DNA from: an uncultured Bacteroidota bacterium
GTDB taxonomy: Bacteria; Bacteroidota; Bacteroidia; Chitinophagales; Chitinophagaceae
Length of the DNA: 18,693 nt
Assembly: GCA_903933995.1 (NCBI GenBank)
Contig: CAIZMD010000044.1
Location: 1 to 18,693, forward strand
Reading direction: 5' to 3'
Positions 1 through 8,056 of this stretch are shown here, one piece after another; within the stretch, counting starts at the first letter, position 1, and the number at the start of each line of letters is the position of its first letter. The translations under genes were made by a program, and so were the position numbers. The notes beneath the pieces are model-generated. The model searched no databases and had not been told where the DNA came from. It saw only the letters and a program-made list of their open reading frames with translations.

Positions 1-670
1 AACCAAAAAAGGAGAAATGGATGGCGCTAAATAGGATACTAGTAATTAAAATCCCCAAGAAAGGGCTCTTGGTCCATCCAATTAAAATCTGTTGGAATCC
101 TCCACGGAATAAGATTTCTTCAAAAAAAGCTGGGGCTGCTGCCATTACCAACATGGCCAACAAATAATCCCAAACCGTTTTCATGGTAATCATGGCCATC
201 ATGGATTGTTTGTAACTGGCTTCCAATTCTTTGGCCTTGGCCAACCATTTGGCAGGAAGGGGAATGTTCTGGTTTAATTCTCCCAAAGCCCCACTCATAA
301 TCAAACCTGTGAATCCAATTAAACCCACTAGGAGCAATTGCTTTGGCAACATAACCCTATTAAAACCAAGCCATTGCAAGGGTTTTGGGTCTACTATCTT
401 AGCTAGAATAAGGGCTGGTGTACAAAATACCAGAAAGCTGGCAAGGGTATTTAAAAAACGGGTGGTTTGTAAATGACCTGGTTGGGTAAGGGCTTTGGCC
501 ACTTGGTTGATGGGTAAATGCATCATTACCGAACCCAAGGACAGTACCAGTAAATTTCCAACAATCATACCAACGCCCAATAAACCCAATAAAATGGCAA
601 ATTGCAATGGATATGTAAGCGGAATAGACCTTTGCTGCATAAAACTGAAAATAAGCCTGTAAATTTGCAT
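1..670 (-). CDS. CPBP family intramembrane metalloprotease (CAAX-protease-like), 3' end cut by window
   Basis: This minus-strand frame has no stop before base 1, so the C-terminus lies outside the window; 223 residues are visible. Translation from the ATG at 670 gives a hydrophobic protein with membrane segments near residues 20-48, 72-90, 108-126 and 165-182. These lead into the diagnostic CPBP motif EEILFRG at 184-190, with the paired glutamates and the arginine. The second motif follows at about 214-223 (FSAIHFSFFG), with the metal-binding histidine at 218. The family comprises membrane-embedded glutamic/metallo-type proteases related to CAAX prenyl endopeptidases; many bacterial members have unknown substrates. 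It is divergent from dusB across an 84-base gap. An in-frame TTG at 689-691 is a possible alternative start. The family is clear from the motifs; the substrate is unknown. Confidence 0.87.
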   Translation of the reverse strand, partial: MQIYRLIFSFMQQRSIPLTYPLQFAILLGLLGVGMIVGNLLVLSLGSVMMHLPINQVAKALTQPGHLQTTRFLNTLASFLVFCTPALILAKIVDPKPLQWLGFNRVMLPKQLLLVGLIGFTGLIMSGALGELNQNIPLPAKWLAKAKELEASYKQSMMAMITMKTVWDYLLAMLVMAAAPAFFEEILFRGGFQQILIGWTKSPFLGILITSILFSAIHFSFFG

Positions 671-754
671 TTTTGTGCAATGCCCCTGCAAGTTAAAGGA
701 TAAAAGGCAGGCCAGAATCAATTCAAATCGCCCAAAAGCAATATCAAAGGTTTC

Positions 755-1792
755 ATGGTCAAAATAGAGAATATAGAATTACCCGATTTCCCGCTCTTAT
801 TAGCGCCCATGGAAGACGTGAGCGACCCTCCTTTTAGGGCCGTTTGCAAAGACAATGGAGCAGATTTAATGTATACCGAGTTCATCAGCAGTGAGGGCTT
901 GATTAGGGATGCAATCAAGAGCAGGCAGAAATTGGACATTTTTGACTACGAAAGACCCATTGGGATCCAGATTTTTGGGGGCGATGAAGACGCTATGGCA
1001 CTTAGTGCCCGAATTGTAGAAACGGTGAACCCTGATTTGCTAGACATCAATTTTGGCTGCCCAGTAAAAAAAGTAGTGAGCAAGGGAGCAGGAGCCGGCG
1101 TTCTAAAAGATGTTGACCTGATGATTCGCCTTACAGAAGCAGTTGTAAAAAGCACCAAACTTCCAGTAACGGTGAAAACCCGTTTGGGCTGGGACAATAA
1201 TAGTTTGAATATTGAAGAAGTTGCCGAGCGATTACAAGACGTAGGCGTTAAAGCGCTGTCTATTCATGGAAGAACCCGTGCGCAATTATACAAGGGTGAA
1301 GCAGACTGGACCCTGATAGCCAAAGTGAAAAACAATCCTAGGATCAAGATGCCCATTTTTGGCAATGGCGATATCAACTCTCCTCAAAAAGCCAAAGCAT
1401 ACAAAGACCGTTATGGGGTAGACGGGATTATGATTGGTCGCGCAGCCATTGGTTATCCTTGGATTTTTAGAGAGATCAAACACTTTATAGAAAAGGGAGA
1501 AGTGATGGCCCCTCCAACTTTAGAAGAAAGAATCATTGTTTGCAAAAAACACTTGCATAAATCTTTTGAATGGAAGGGTGGCATTGCAGGGATTTATGAA
1601 ATGCGCAGACACTATACCAATTATTTAAAAGGCCTTCCCAATATCAAGGAATTCCGCGGCCGTCTAGTTACACTCAACACCGTAGAAGAAGTAGAAGCGG
1701 TGTTAGATGAAATTGCTATTCATTACAAGGGCTATGAATTTGAAAGACTCAATATTGAGTTGATTGATTACCATCAGAATTGTCCGGTGTAA
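755..1792 (+). CDS. dusB: tRNA-dihydrouridine synthase (DusB type)
   Basis: The 345-residue product is full length for the family. It is a flavin enzyme that uses NADPH to reduce uridine to 5,6-dihydrouridine in tRNA D-loops, in the cytoplasm. The FMN-binding TIM barrel begins with LLLAPMEDVSD at residues 14-24. The catalytic cysteine is C102 in NFGCP (99-103), which protonates the uridine. FMN and tRNA contacts include KTRLGW (141-146), the SIHGRT segment (169-174), GNGDI (203-207) and MIGRA (226-230). The C-terminal helical domain is present from about residue 255. An AAAGG lies a few bases upstream of the ATG. The gene stands alone, divergent from the CPBP protease and 63 bases from the next gene. 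The DusB subfamily is assigned on overall resemblance, since this is the usual Dus of Bacteroidota; substrate position in tRNA cannot be read here. Confidence 0.95.
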   Translation: MVKIENIELPDFPLLLAPMEDVSDPPFRAVCKDNGADLMYTEFISSEGLIRDAIKSRQKLDIFDYERPIGIQIFGGDEDAMALSARIVETVNPDLLDINFGCPVKKVVSKGAGAGVLKDVDLMIRLTEAVVKSTKLPVTVKTRLGWDNNSLNIEEVAERLQDVGVKALSIHGRTRAQLYKGEADWTLIAKVKNNPRIKMPIFGNGDINSPQKAKAYKDRYGVDGIMIGRAAIGYPWIFREIKHFIEKGEVMAPPTLEERIIVCKKHLHKSFEWKGGIAGIYEMRRHYTNYLKGLPNIKEFRGRLVTLNTVEEVEAVLDEIAIHYKGYEFERLNIELIDYHQNCPV

Positions 1793-1855
1793 GCTTGTGT
1801 TAAAGCAAAAATTAAACAGCATTTCACTACATTTAATAGAATAAACCCCTTCCCA

Positions 1856-2623
1856 ATGAAAATTGTTTATACCCTTTTTATAGTCTTTTGCTTTTCCATT
1901 TCAAGTGTTTTAAGTCAACAATCAATGACAGCTTCCAATGAAGCCAAAGAGATTGATCAATTAATTGGAAAATTAAAAGGTTTGCGTTTTAACAATGACA
2001 TAAAAGATGCTTCATCAGGGTTGTTGGATTATCAACAGTTGGCTTTACCAAAATTGATATCCCTTTTGTATGATCCAACTAGGCTTGATACAGATCCAGG
2101 AGATCCTTATACTGTATTGGCTACAGGCAATTACAATGGATATAATAAAATAGGAATTATTCCTTACAACTTTGATTGGCTGTCTATCAGAGCTGGCTAT
2201 GTGATAGAATCAATGACTTTTATAGATTTTGGTTACTCATCTTCCATGAAGATAACAGATAACAAAAATGGCAATATTAAATTAACTTGGAATAAGATTG
2301 CTACTGCAGAATCTTTAATAAAAGATAGGAAAATTTTAGCCGATAAAGTAACTAATTGGTGGCAAATAAATAAAGCTACTTGGTCAAGATTCAATGCATT
2401 AAAAACTGCTTTACAATCTAAGGACAATGCATATGTTACTAGAGGAGTTAATTTTATTTATTATGGAGAAACCAAATGTGATGGTTTTACAAAAGAGCGT
2501 TTTGAACAAGAATTAAAACCATTGTTAAAAGCACTTTTAAATACAACTGACAAAGAATTGAAGTATAAACTTGAGCATATATTTGAATACGGACCTAGTG
2601 ATGACTTAGTGCCAAGAAATTAA
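1856..2623 (+). CDS. exported hypothetical protein, possibly HEAT-like
   Basis: I do not recognise a named family. The 255-residue product starts with a clear Sec signal peptide (MKIVYTLFIVFCFSISSVLS, cleavage likely around residue 20 before QQS), so it is probably periplasmic or outer-surface. The mature part is mostly helical and hydrophilic. A segment at about residues 63-73 (ALPKLISLLYD) followed near 110-125 by RAGYVIESMTFIDFGY resembles alpha-helical HEAT-like proteins of Bacteroidota in which a helix pair is followed by a conserved RAGY..E sequence; this is a weak resemblance. A single cysteine lies late in the protein, so no disulfide is expected. Base composition is notably AT-rich compared with dusB upstream. 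It is the first of four same-strand genes for exported proteins; gaps of 62 and 38 bases flank it. Confidence 0.8.
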   Translation: MKIVYTLFIVFCFSISSVLSQQSMTASNEAKEIDQLIGKLKGLRFNNDIKDASSGLLDYQQLALPKLISLLYDPTRLDTDPGDPYTVLATGNYNGYNKIGIIPYNFDWLSIRAGYVIESMTFIDFGYSSSMKITDNKNGNIKLTWNKIATAESLIKDRKILADKVTNWWQINKATWSRFNALKTALQSKDNAYVTRGVNFIYYGETKCDGFTKERFEQELKPLLKALLNTTDKELKYKLEHIFEYGPSDDLVPRN

Positions 2624-2661
2624 CAACTAGTTTTATTTGTTCTGAATACAAGCTGCAATAT

Positions 2662-3396
2662 ATGCGAACAACTTTTTTTACCCTCGTCTGTATTTTTTTC
2701 TTTACCAGTGCAAGAGGACAAAAAGCAAATAACAAACTGGATATTACAGCATTGACTGGTAATTTTTATATCTATACCACATACAATGAATATCAAGGAA
2801 GCAAAACTCCCGCACATGGCATGTACTTGGTCACCAAGAAAGGCGTTGTTTTATTTGACACACCATGGGATACCACACAGTTTCAACCACTTCTTGACAG
2901 CATTCAAAAAAGACATCAAAAGAAAGTACTATTTTGTTTAGCAACCCATTGGCATAGTGACAGAACTGCGGGTCTTGAATATTACGAACAGCAAGGAATC
3001 AAAACTTATACCACTGCACTTACCGATCAATGGAGTAAAAAAGAAAATGCCAAAAGGGCTGCTAATCTAATCTACAGAGATACTGTATTTCATTTTGATG
3101 AATATAGTTTTGAAACCTATTATCCAGGAGAGGGTCATACTGCTGACAATATAGTAGTCTGGTTTGGCAAAGAAAAAATCTTATACGGAGGTTGTCTCAT
3201 CAAAGGCGCAGACGCAGAAAATTTAGGCTTTTTAGGAGACGGCAACACTCAAGCCTATGTGACTACCCTATTAAATGTTCAGAAAAAATATGCCAACCCA
3301 AAACACATTATTGTTTCTCATGCCAACTGGAAGAATAATAACTCTTTAAAACATTCTATTGAATTAGCAAAGGAGTTGAAAAAGGCCAAGGACTGA
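2662..3396 (+). CDS. subclass B1 metallo-beta-lactamase
   Basis: The 244-residue protein has a signal peptide (residues 1-20, ending ARGQ) and the complete B1 di-zinc site. The first zinc site is H96 and H98 of THWHSD plus H159 of EGHTADN. The second is D100, C178 of YGGCLIK and H220 of VSHANW. The lysine of the GGCLIK segment (K181) matches the substrate-carboxylate lysine of IND/NDM/IMP-type enzymes. Known B1 enzymes hydrolyse penicillins, cephalosporins and carbapenems in the periplasm, so carbapenemase activity is expected but not proven. In the LGFLGD segment (188-193) a phenylalanine stands where IMP and NDM carry the oxyanion asparagine; some Bacteroidota enzymes also differ there. The 3' end runs directly into an ABC ATPase remnant. 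No transposon or integron signature is visible, so this is probably a resident chromosomal gene. Confidence 0.93.
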   Translation: MRTTFFTLVCIFFFTSARGQKANNKLDITALTGNFYIYTTYNEYQGSKTPAHGMYLVTKKGVVLFDTPWDTTQFQPLLDSIQKRHQKKVLFCLATHWHSDRTAGLEYYEQQGIKTYTTALTDQWSKKENAKRAANLIYRDTVFHFDEYSFETYYPGEGHTADNIVVWFGKEKILYGGCLIKGADAENLGFLGDGNTQAYVTTLLNVQKKYANPKHIIVSHANWKNNNSLKHSIELAKELKKAKD

Positions 3397-3398
3397 TT

Positions 3399-3530
3399 TT
3401 GGAAGAAAAAATCAACAAAGGCATTTTAATAACAGATCATCTGCATGAAGCTGTTACGGACATCTGCGACAACTTATATGTTTTGTCAAACGGAAAAACG
3501 CATTTAGTTACCATAAATAAGCTAGCATGA
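3399..3530 (+). pseudogene. ABC transporter ATP-binding protein, C-terminal remnant (5'-truncated)
   Basis: The frame starting at 3399 reads 43 codons that look like the end of a Bacteroidota ABC ATPase of the LptB-like type. It has LEEKINKGILITDH, whose TDH matches the H-loop (switch) region, then a DNLYVLSNGKTHLV stretch typical of the strand following the H-loop. It ends in TGA at 3528-3530. No Walker A, Q-loop, signature or Walker B lies upstream: the frame meets a stop at 3360-3362 within the metallo-beta-lactamase gene. No start codon fits a functional protein, so this is a fragment. Its TGA overlaps the ATG of the following gene as ATGA, which suggests that an intact ABC gene once preceded that gene in an operon. 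The identification is from motif resemblance by eye. Confidence 0.7.
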
Positions 3531-4138
3531 GGCAATTCCTATTCCTTTCATTTTTAATCATAAGTTCCATTTGCTATTCCCAAGAAGACCTAATTATCAA
3601 ATTAGCGTTTAGTGACAAATCCAATTTTGACATCACTCAAAAATTTGGCCATAAGCGTCCAAAAAATTATTGGATGCTGAATAAAACTGTTTCATGGAAT
3701 GCTGACCGTTTTCAATTGGAGGAAGACATTACCAATGATAGTATTAGAAAAGAATTAGAGCAAGATGAACATTCCGCTTATAACAATACTTACCTATTCA
3801 CAGATAGTATACTCAATCAACTATTCAATGAGTCTCAAAAAAGACATTTGTTCCATTTAGCTGAAGCAAAACAGCCCAGACAATTGATTGACACATTCAA
3901 AATTTTCAGCCTTATCCCTTCTTTTGAAAAAGCTAGAAATGGATTTTTCTTTTCGCTTTCTGACCCCATTTTTACTCAAGACAAACAATATGCTTTTATT
4001 GATATTGCAACCCATAAAAACGATAAAGAAACTGAAGATCTAAACAGTTCCTATTTTGGAACAACCCTACTCATCTATCAATATTTTACAAACAAGGGTT
4101 GGATAAGAATCATGAAAGTGGATAGGCTAATCTTGTAA
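3527..4138 (+). CDS. exported hypothetical protein
   Basis: The family is not recognised. The 203-residue product has a Sec signal peptide (MRQFLFLSFLIISSICYS, cleavage near residue 18-19 before QED), so it is exported. The mature domain is charged, with alternating hydrophobic strands late in the protein: a KNGF-like turn is followed by FFFSLSDPIF, YAFIDIATH and TTLLIYQYF, and it ends WIRIMKVDRLIL. This suggests a small beta-rich domain in which the last strands pair. The only cysteine is in the signal peptide, so no disulfides are expected. The start ATG overlaps the stop of an ABC ATPase remnant (ATGA), so this start is well placed for translational coupling to that former gene. Composition is AT-rich like its neighbours. 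No function is inferred. Confidence 0.75.
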   Translation: MRQFLFLSFLIISSICYSQEDLIIKLAFSDKSNFDITQKFGHKRPKNYWMLNKTVSWNADRFQLEEDITNDSIRKELEQDEHSAYNNTYLFTDSILNQLFNESQKRHLFHLAEAKQPRQLIDTFKIFSLIPSFEKARNGFFFSLSDPIFTQDKQYAFIDIATHKNDKETEDLNSSYFGTTLLIYQYFTNKGWIRIMKVDRLIL

Positions 4139-4233
4139 CATTGATGAAACATCCTTCTAACTAAAGCAAAAATTGAAAAAAAGTAACATTCTTAGCTATT
4201 GCCCGTCTTTGCAATAATCTAAAGATTTATATC

Positions 4234-5493
4234 ATGAAGGTGAAAATTAGGGTTATTACCATTTGTCTGATTTTATCTTATTCTACCTTAATAGATGCCC
4301 AATCAATCAAAAAGATTGACCGAGCTATATACAAAGACAGCCTTAGCCAAGCATTAACCAAATTCTCCAAACAAAGTCTAATTCCAGGTTTTGCTGTTGC
4401 CATTGTCAATGACAAGGAAGTATTATATACAAAAGGCTTTGGAATGGCTGATATAAAAAAGGGGATCCCCTTTAATCCAGAAAGTATCAACTGGGTGGCC
4501 TCCATTTCCAAGACATTTGTGGCATTTTCTATTATAAAATTAGTGGAACAAGGAAAGTTGAATTTAGACCAACCCATTAATCAGATACTCCCATATTCAA
4601 TAATTAATCCGCATTTTCCAAATACACCCATTACCGTTAGGCATCTAGTAACGCATACATCCAGTATAATTGATGACGCTTTTGTCCCTTACTATATTGG
4701 TGAAGCAGATATTTGTATAGTCAATGATAGTAAACAATATGACAGTTTACCTGCTTATCTACAACCTAATCTTACATACTTTAGAATGGGTAAAAAAATC
4801 TCTCTAGATGAGCATATCCGAAAATACACGCAACCCCAAGCCAGTTGGTATACCGATAGTAGTTTTTTGAAAAAAGAACCAGGTAAGTATTTCCAATATT
4901 CCAATTTAGGCGCAGCAATAGCTGCCAGAATTGTGGAAATAAAATCTGGGTTGTCATTTATTGACTTCACAAAAAAATACATTTTCCAACCATTACAAAT
5001 GAATCATACAGGTTGGAATTTTGAAGATGTAGATGCAAAATTAGTAAGTAAGATCTACGCCCAAAATGATGAACAAACACCTTCTGGCGTGGTGGAACAT
5101 CCACAATATTATATGACTAATTATCCAGTAAGTGGACTTAAAACCAATGCCACTGATTTAAGTAAATTCCTAATAGAAATGATTAGAGGTGCAACAGGTC
5201 AAGGAAAATTACTTAATCATACATCTTATGAAATGCTATTCCAAACACAATTGAATTGCGAGGGGCTAAACAAAACTGATTCAAGTACATTTAATGGCAA
5301 ATACAATATTGCCACATTATGGTCTGTTTCTTCAAAAGGAATTGTATTTCATTTTGGTGGAAATACTGGCGTTTATAGTTTTATCTATTTCAATCCCAAA
5401 ACAAAAAAAGGAGCACTAGCCATTTCAAATCTTAGGGACAATAGTTTTGGTGAGATCCTCACTTTGGTAAATAAGTATGAGGAATTATTTTAG
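4234..5493 (+). CDS. exported serine hydrolase of the beta-lactamase/penicillin-binding fold (class C beta-lactamase-related)
   Basis: The 419-residue protein starts with a signal peptide (residues 1-23, ending IDAQ). It carries the three active-site motifs of this fold: SISK at 90-93 (nucleophile Ser90, base Lys93), YSN at 222-224 and HFG at 373-375, which replaces the KTG box of class A and C enzymes. The HxG form is typical of the broad Pfam Beta-lactamase family: esterases, D-aminopeptidases, low-activity penicillin-binding relatives and EstB-like enzymes. The actual substrate cannot be told. A conserved segment, VRHLVTHTS (135-143), precedes an insert of about 50 residues (150-200). The gene lies 95 bases after the upstream hypothetical and ends 36 bases before a strong terminator. 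It is an independent fold from the zinc beta-lactamase nearby, so any functional pairing is inference. Confidence 0.88.
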   Translation: MKVKIRVITICLILSYSTLIDAQSIKKIDRAIYKDSLSQALTKFSKQSLIPGFAVAIVNDKEVLYTKGFGMADIKKGIPFNPESINWVASISKTFVAFSIIKLVEQGKLNLDQPINQILPYSIINPHFPNTPITVRHLVTHTSSIIDDAFVPYYIGEADICIVNDSKQYDSLPAYLQPNLTYFRMGKKISLDEHIRKYTQPQASWYTDSSFLKKEPGKYFQYSNLGAAIAARIVEIKSGLSFIDFTKKYIFQPLQMNHTGWNFEDVDAKLVSKIYAQNDEQTPSGVVEHPQYYMTNYPVSGLKTNATDLSKFLIEMIRGATGQGKLLNHTSYEMLFQTQLNCEGLNKTDSSTFNGKYNIATLWSVSSKGIVFHFGGNTGVYSFIYFNPKTKKGALAISNLRDNSFGEILTLVNKYEELF

Positions 5494-5529
5494 TTGCAAG
5501 TAAAAATGCTATTCCAACTAGGCATAAAA

Positions 5530-5554
5530 AAACCGCCCCAAATTGGAGCGGTTT
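5530..5554. terminator. bidirectional rho-independent terminator between converging genes
   Basis: The arms AAACCGCCCC and GGAGCGGTTT pair over 10 base pairs with one C-A mismatch around an AAATT loop. An A-run precedes it (5526-5532) and a short, imperfect T-run follows it. The hairpin sits between the serine hydrolase (plus strand, ends 5493) and the 792-residue protein (minus strand, ends 5575), so it probably stops transcription from both sides. Confidence 0.75.
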
Positions 5555-5574
5555 ACTATTACAATTTTGAAATT

Positions 5575-7953
5575 TTATCCTCTTCCTATCCTACCTCTTC
5601 CACCAGCAGGAGCTGGTCTGCTTTGAGGCATTGGTCTAGACTGTGGTGTAGGTCTTGCTTGTGGCGTTGGACGGCTTTGCGGCATACTTGGTCTTGTTGA
5701 AGGACCATTGTTTGATGGGAATGATGGGCGCTGCATTTGCTCTCGGGTATTGGCCCTATCGCGGCTACGGTCATCCCTACTAATATCATTGGGTAAGCGA
5801 TTATTGTCTGCTGGTTTCCACTGATTTTTATCGCGTTGATTCCAATTACCCTTATTGTCTTTTTGGAATATATTTCCTTCTTTGTCAGAGAAAATATTAT
5901 TGGATCCACCAGCGGTCGGTTTAGCATCAGGTCTGTCAAAACCACTTGGGCGGCCATTGTTTCCATTGTTATTTGGCAAACGATTATTCACGTTGTTAGC
6001 ACTATTAGATGGTCTACCGTTGTTTGCAGGTCTGCTATTATTCAAACTGCCTGGTCTACGGTCAACATTATTGGTGCTAATCACATCCTTCCTGTTTTTG
6101 TACAGGTTGTTATGGCTATTGTTGATATTATTGTTGTTGCCAATATTGATGCTATTGTTAGGTCTGTTGATATTAATATTGGGATTGTTGATTACAATAT
6201 TGTTACCACCTGGTCTATATCCAGGACGGCCATAACCACCACCATAGTAACCACCATGATAACCCCATCCACCATATGGAGGACGATACATTGGGGGACC
6301 AAACCAACCTCCACCATAACCATATCCATAACCACCAGTGCTATAGCCAAAATGGAACCAGCCCACGTTAAAGCTCATCCCAAAACTCATGCTCCATCCT
6401 GAATAAGGATTGTAGTGCATACCAAAGCCATAGGTTACAGGACGAGGATAGTAAATACTACCATACCATGGACGGTAATACCAACCCGTACCCCAAACTA
6501 CTGTAGGCCCATAAATATAACCTCCCATATAACCAGGTGTATAACCCGTATATACATATTGAGGCGTGCTTTCATAAACATAGACATACTTGGTATTATA
6601 AGCAGAACTACTTGCTGGAATCTTCTCTACATCACTTGGTCTTTCTGTACTCACTTCCCATGGACCAGTAGCTTGTTTGCTCTGGAACCAAACACCATTC
6701 TCTACGGCAAAATATTTATCACCTGCTTTGATCACAGTGATATTGCTATTATCAGCAACATAGAGTGTTGTATTGTCAATAGGTGAGAATTTAGGATCAC
6801 CATCATAGGTTACCGTACACTTAGCAGTGGCCCTATCAATCTTGGCCGTTTGAGGAATTACTGCATCGGCCTTGGCCTCTTCTGCAGCCTCAGTTCCGGC
6901 TACGCTAGCAAGTACACCATCTTTCTCTGAGCCAGCAGGGATTTTGGCAAAATCAGCAGGCAATTGGTCTGCGGCCACAAAATCCCAAGGACCGTTCATA
7001 GAGCTACTGCTATACCAACGTCCTGCAATCAAGATATAATTCTTTTGAGAATTGATGTCTTTGAAAATCTCGTCCAAGGTATTGTCTGCATAAAGCAAAC
7101 TGGTACCAGAAATATTTTTAAAAGAAGCTTCTCCTTCAGTTTGAATTAATTCAGCAGGTACGGTAGAAACCACAATCTCAGTTGGAGTAGTTTGTTTTTC
7201 TACTGGCTCTTTTTCTTTAGCCGCTTTTGCTTCCTGTTCTTTGATTTTTTTATCCAACTCTTTCAATTTGGTTGGCAGCTTTTTAACCGAACTATAGCCA
7301 TTGGTAGCGGTTTCAGAAACATACCAGTTTCCACCACCATACAAATAGAATTTTTTATCTTCTGGATAACGAATGATTAGTGAAGGCGTGTTGATCACGC
7401 GCTCCATACCTAGGTTCTTGTCTTGCTGAATCTTGGGCTCCCCATCAATGGTTACCAAGGTGGATGGCTTGGTAGAATAGATGATTTTTGGAGGATCATT
7501 CTTCAAATTGGGATTGTTAATGGTCTGCTCTTGTTTGATGCTGGCTTTTAACCTATCCAATGACATGACTAAATCCCATTTGGGCACTTCTTTTTCAATT
7601 GCAGCAGCTAAGGCTTCAATTTGTTTGCTATCATCAATTCCTGGGAATTTAGACTGAGTAATAGTAAGACTTTCTAAAGTTGCTGTACCATTGCCCTTAT
7701 CGGTATTCAGTAATGCATCCATCCAGATGGCACCAAAAATGGGTTCTTCCCCGGTTTTTTTTCTAATAGAAACCGCAGCCCTTCCGGATAGTTTTACTCC
7801 ATCTAATTTTTCAGGTTGGGGTTGGTAAATAGTAATTTTCCCTCCAGACCCATAGGGAATTTCTTTTGGCCAATCAGACTGGGCCATAGCAGCCAAGCCC
7901 ATGCCCATCATGAGCAGTAAGTACAAGGATGCTTTTTTAAATTGCTTCATCAT
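5575..7953 (-). CDS. large exported low-complexity protein with repeated W/GPW modules
   Basis: The 792-residue protein has a signal peptide (residues 1-24, ending AMA before QSDW). Residues about 156-220, 258-330 and 377-435 form three related modules. Each goes from a beta-rich part (for example EIVVSTVPAELIQTEGEASF) through a YV/LL turn to a W-containing end: GNWYVSE at 208, GRWYSSSSMNGPW at 311-323, NGVWFQSKQATGPW at 419-432. A short charged coiled stretch lies at 228-255. Residues 455-580 are Tyr/Gly/Pro/Trp-rich; about 583-665 are extremely Asn-rich; the end (754-782) is a tandem of RPxPQ units, then an RG-rich tail. Similar proteins with repeated modules and low-complexity tails occur in Proteobacteria and Bacteroidota, sometimes annotated as carbohydrate-binding; function unknown. 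It is probably periplasmic or surface-associated. It stands alone, 103 bases from the next gene. Confidence 0.85.
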   Translation of the reverse strand: MMKQFKKASLYLLLMMGMGLAAMAQSDWPKEIPYGSGGKITIYQPQPEKLDGVKLSGRAAVSIRKKTGEEPIFGAIWMDALLNTDKGNGTATLESLTITQSKFPGIDDSKQIEALAAAIEKEVPKWDLVMSLDRLKASIKQEQTINNPNLKNDPPKIIYSTKPSTLVTIDGEPKIQQDKNLGMERVINTPSLIIRYPEDKKFYLYGGGNWYVSETATNGYSSVKKLPTKLKELDKKIKEQEAKAAKEKEPVEKQTTPTEIVVSTVPAELIQTEGEASFKNISGTSLLYADNTLDEIFKDINSQKNYILIAGRWYSSSSMNGPWDFVAADQLPADFAKIPAGSEKDGVLASVAGTEAAEEAKADAVIPQTAKIDRATAKCTVTYDGDPKFSPIDNTTLYVADNSNITVIKAGDKYFAVENGVWFQSKQATGPWEVSTERPSDVEKIPASSSAYNTKYVYVYESTPQYVYTGYTPGYMGGYIYGPTVVWGTGWYYRPWYGSIYYPRPVTYGFGMHYNPYSGWSMSFGMSFNVGWFHFGYSTGGYGYGYGGGWFGPPMYRPPYGGWGYHGGYYGGGYGRPGYRPGGNNIVINNPNININRPNNSINIGNNNNINNSHNNLYKNRKDVISTNNVDRRPGSLNNSRPANNGRPSNSANNVNNRLPNNNGNNGRPSGFDRPDAKPTAGGSNNIFSDKEGNIFQKDNKGNWNQRDKNQWKPADNNRLPNDISRDDRSRDRANTREQMQRPSFPSNNGPSTRPSMPQSRPTPQARPTPQSRPMPQSRPAPAGGRGRIGRG

Positions 7954-8056
7954 TATTAATTTATCGTGTGCAAGTTAGTCAATTTCAAAATCTATGCCAT
8001 AGGTCTGGAATAGACCCAATATTGGAATATTTAACCTCTTTAAAGTTTAAATCAAT

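Noticed and set aside
399..680. 93-codon minus-strand frame from a TTG start at 680
   Set aside because: It is out of frame with the clear CPBP protease reading frame that covers the same bases and carries the EEILFRG motif.
1801..4174. The 13-base sequence TAAAGCAAAAATT upstream of both the 1856 and 4234 genes (1801-1813 and 4162-4174)
   Set aside because: It is AT-rich, only two copies are seen and the distance to the two starts differs, so chance is a sufficient explanation.
5836..6402. Plus-strand open frames of up to 188 codons opposite the 792-residue protein
   Set aside because: Their products are repetitive Ile/Thr/Ser- or Leu-rich sequences, mirror images of the Asn/Tyr/Gly-rich tail on the other strand. 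The low-complexity coding sequence leaves antisense frames open.
8002..8025. GGTCT-GGAAT-AGACC stem and adjoining CCAATATTGG palindrome as a terminator for the membrane-protein operon
   Set aside because: The stem has only 5 base pairs and no T-run follows on the minus strand. It could be a regulatory site of the 792-residue protein gene, but I cannot support more.
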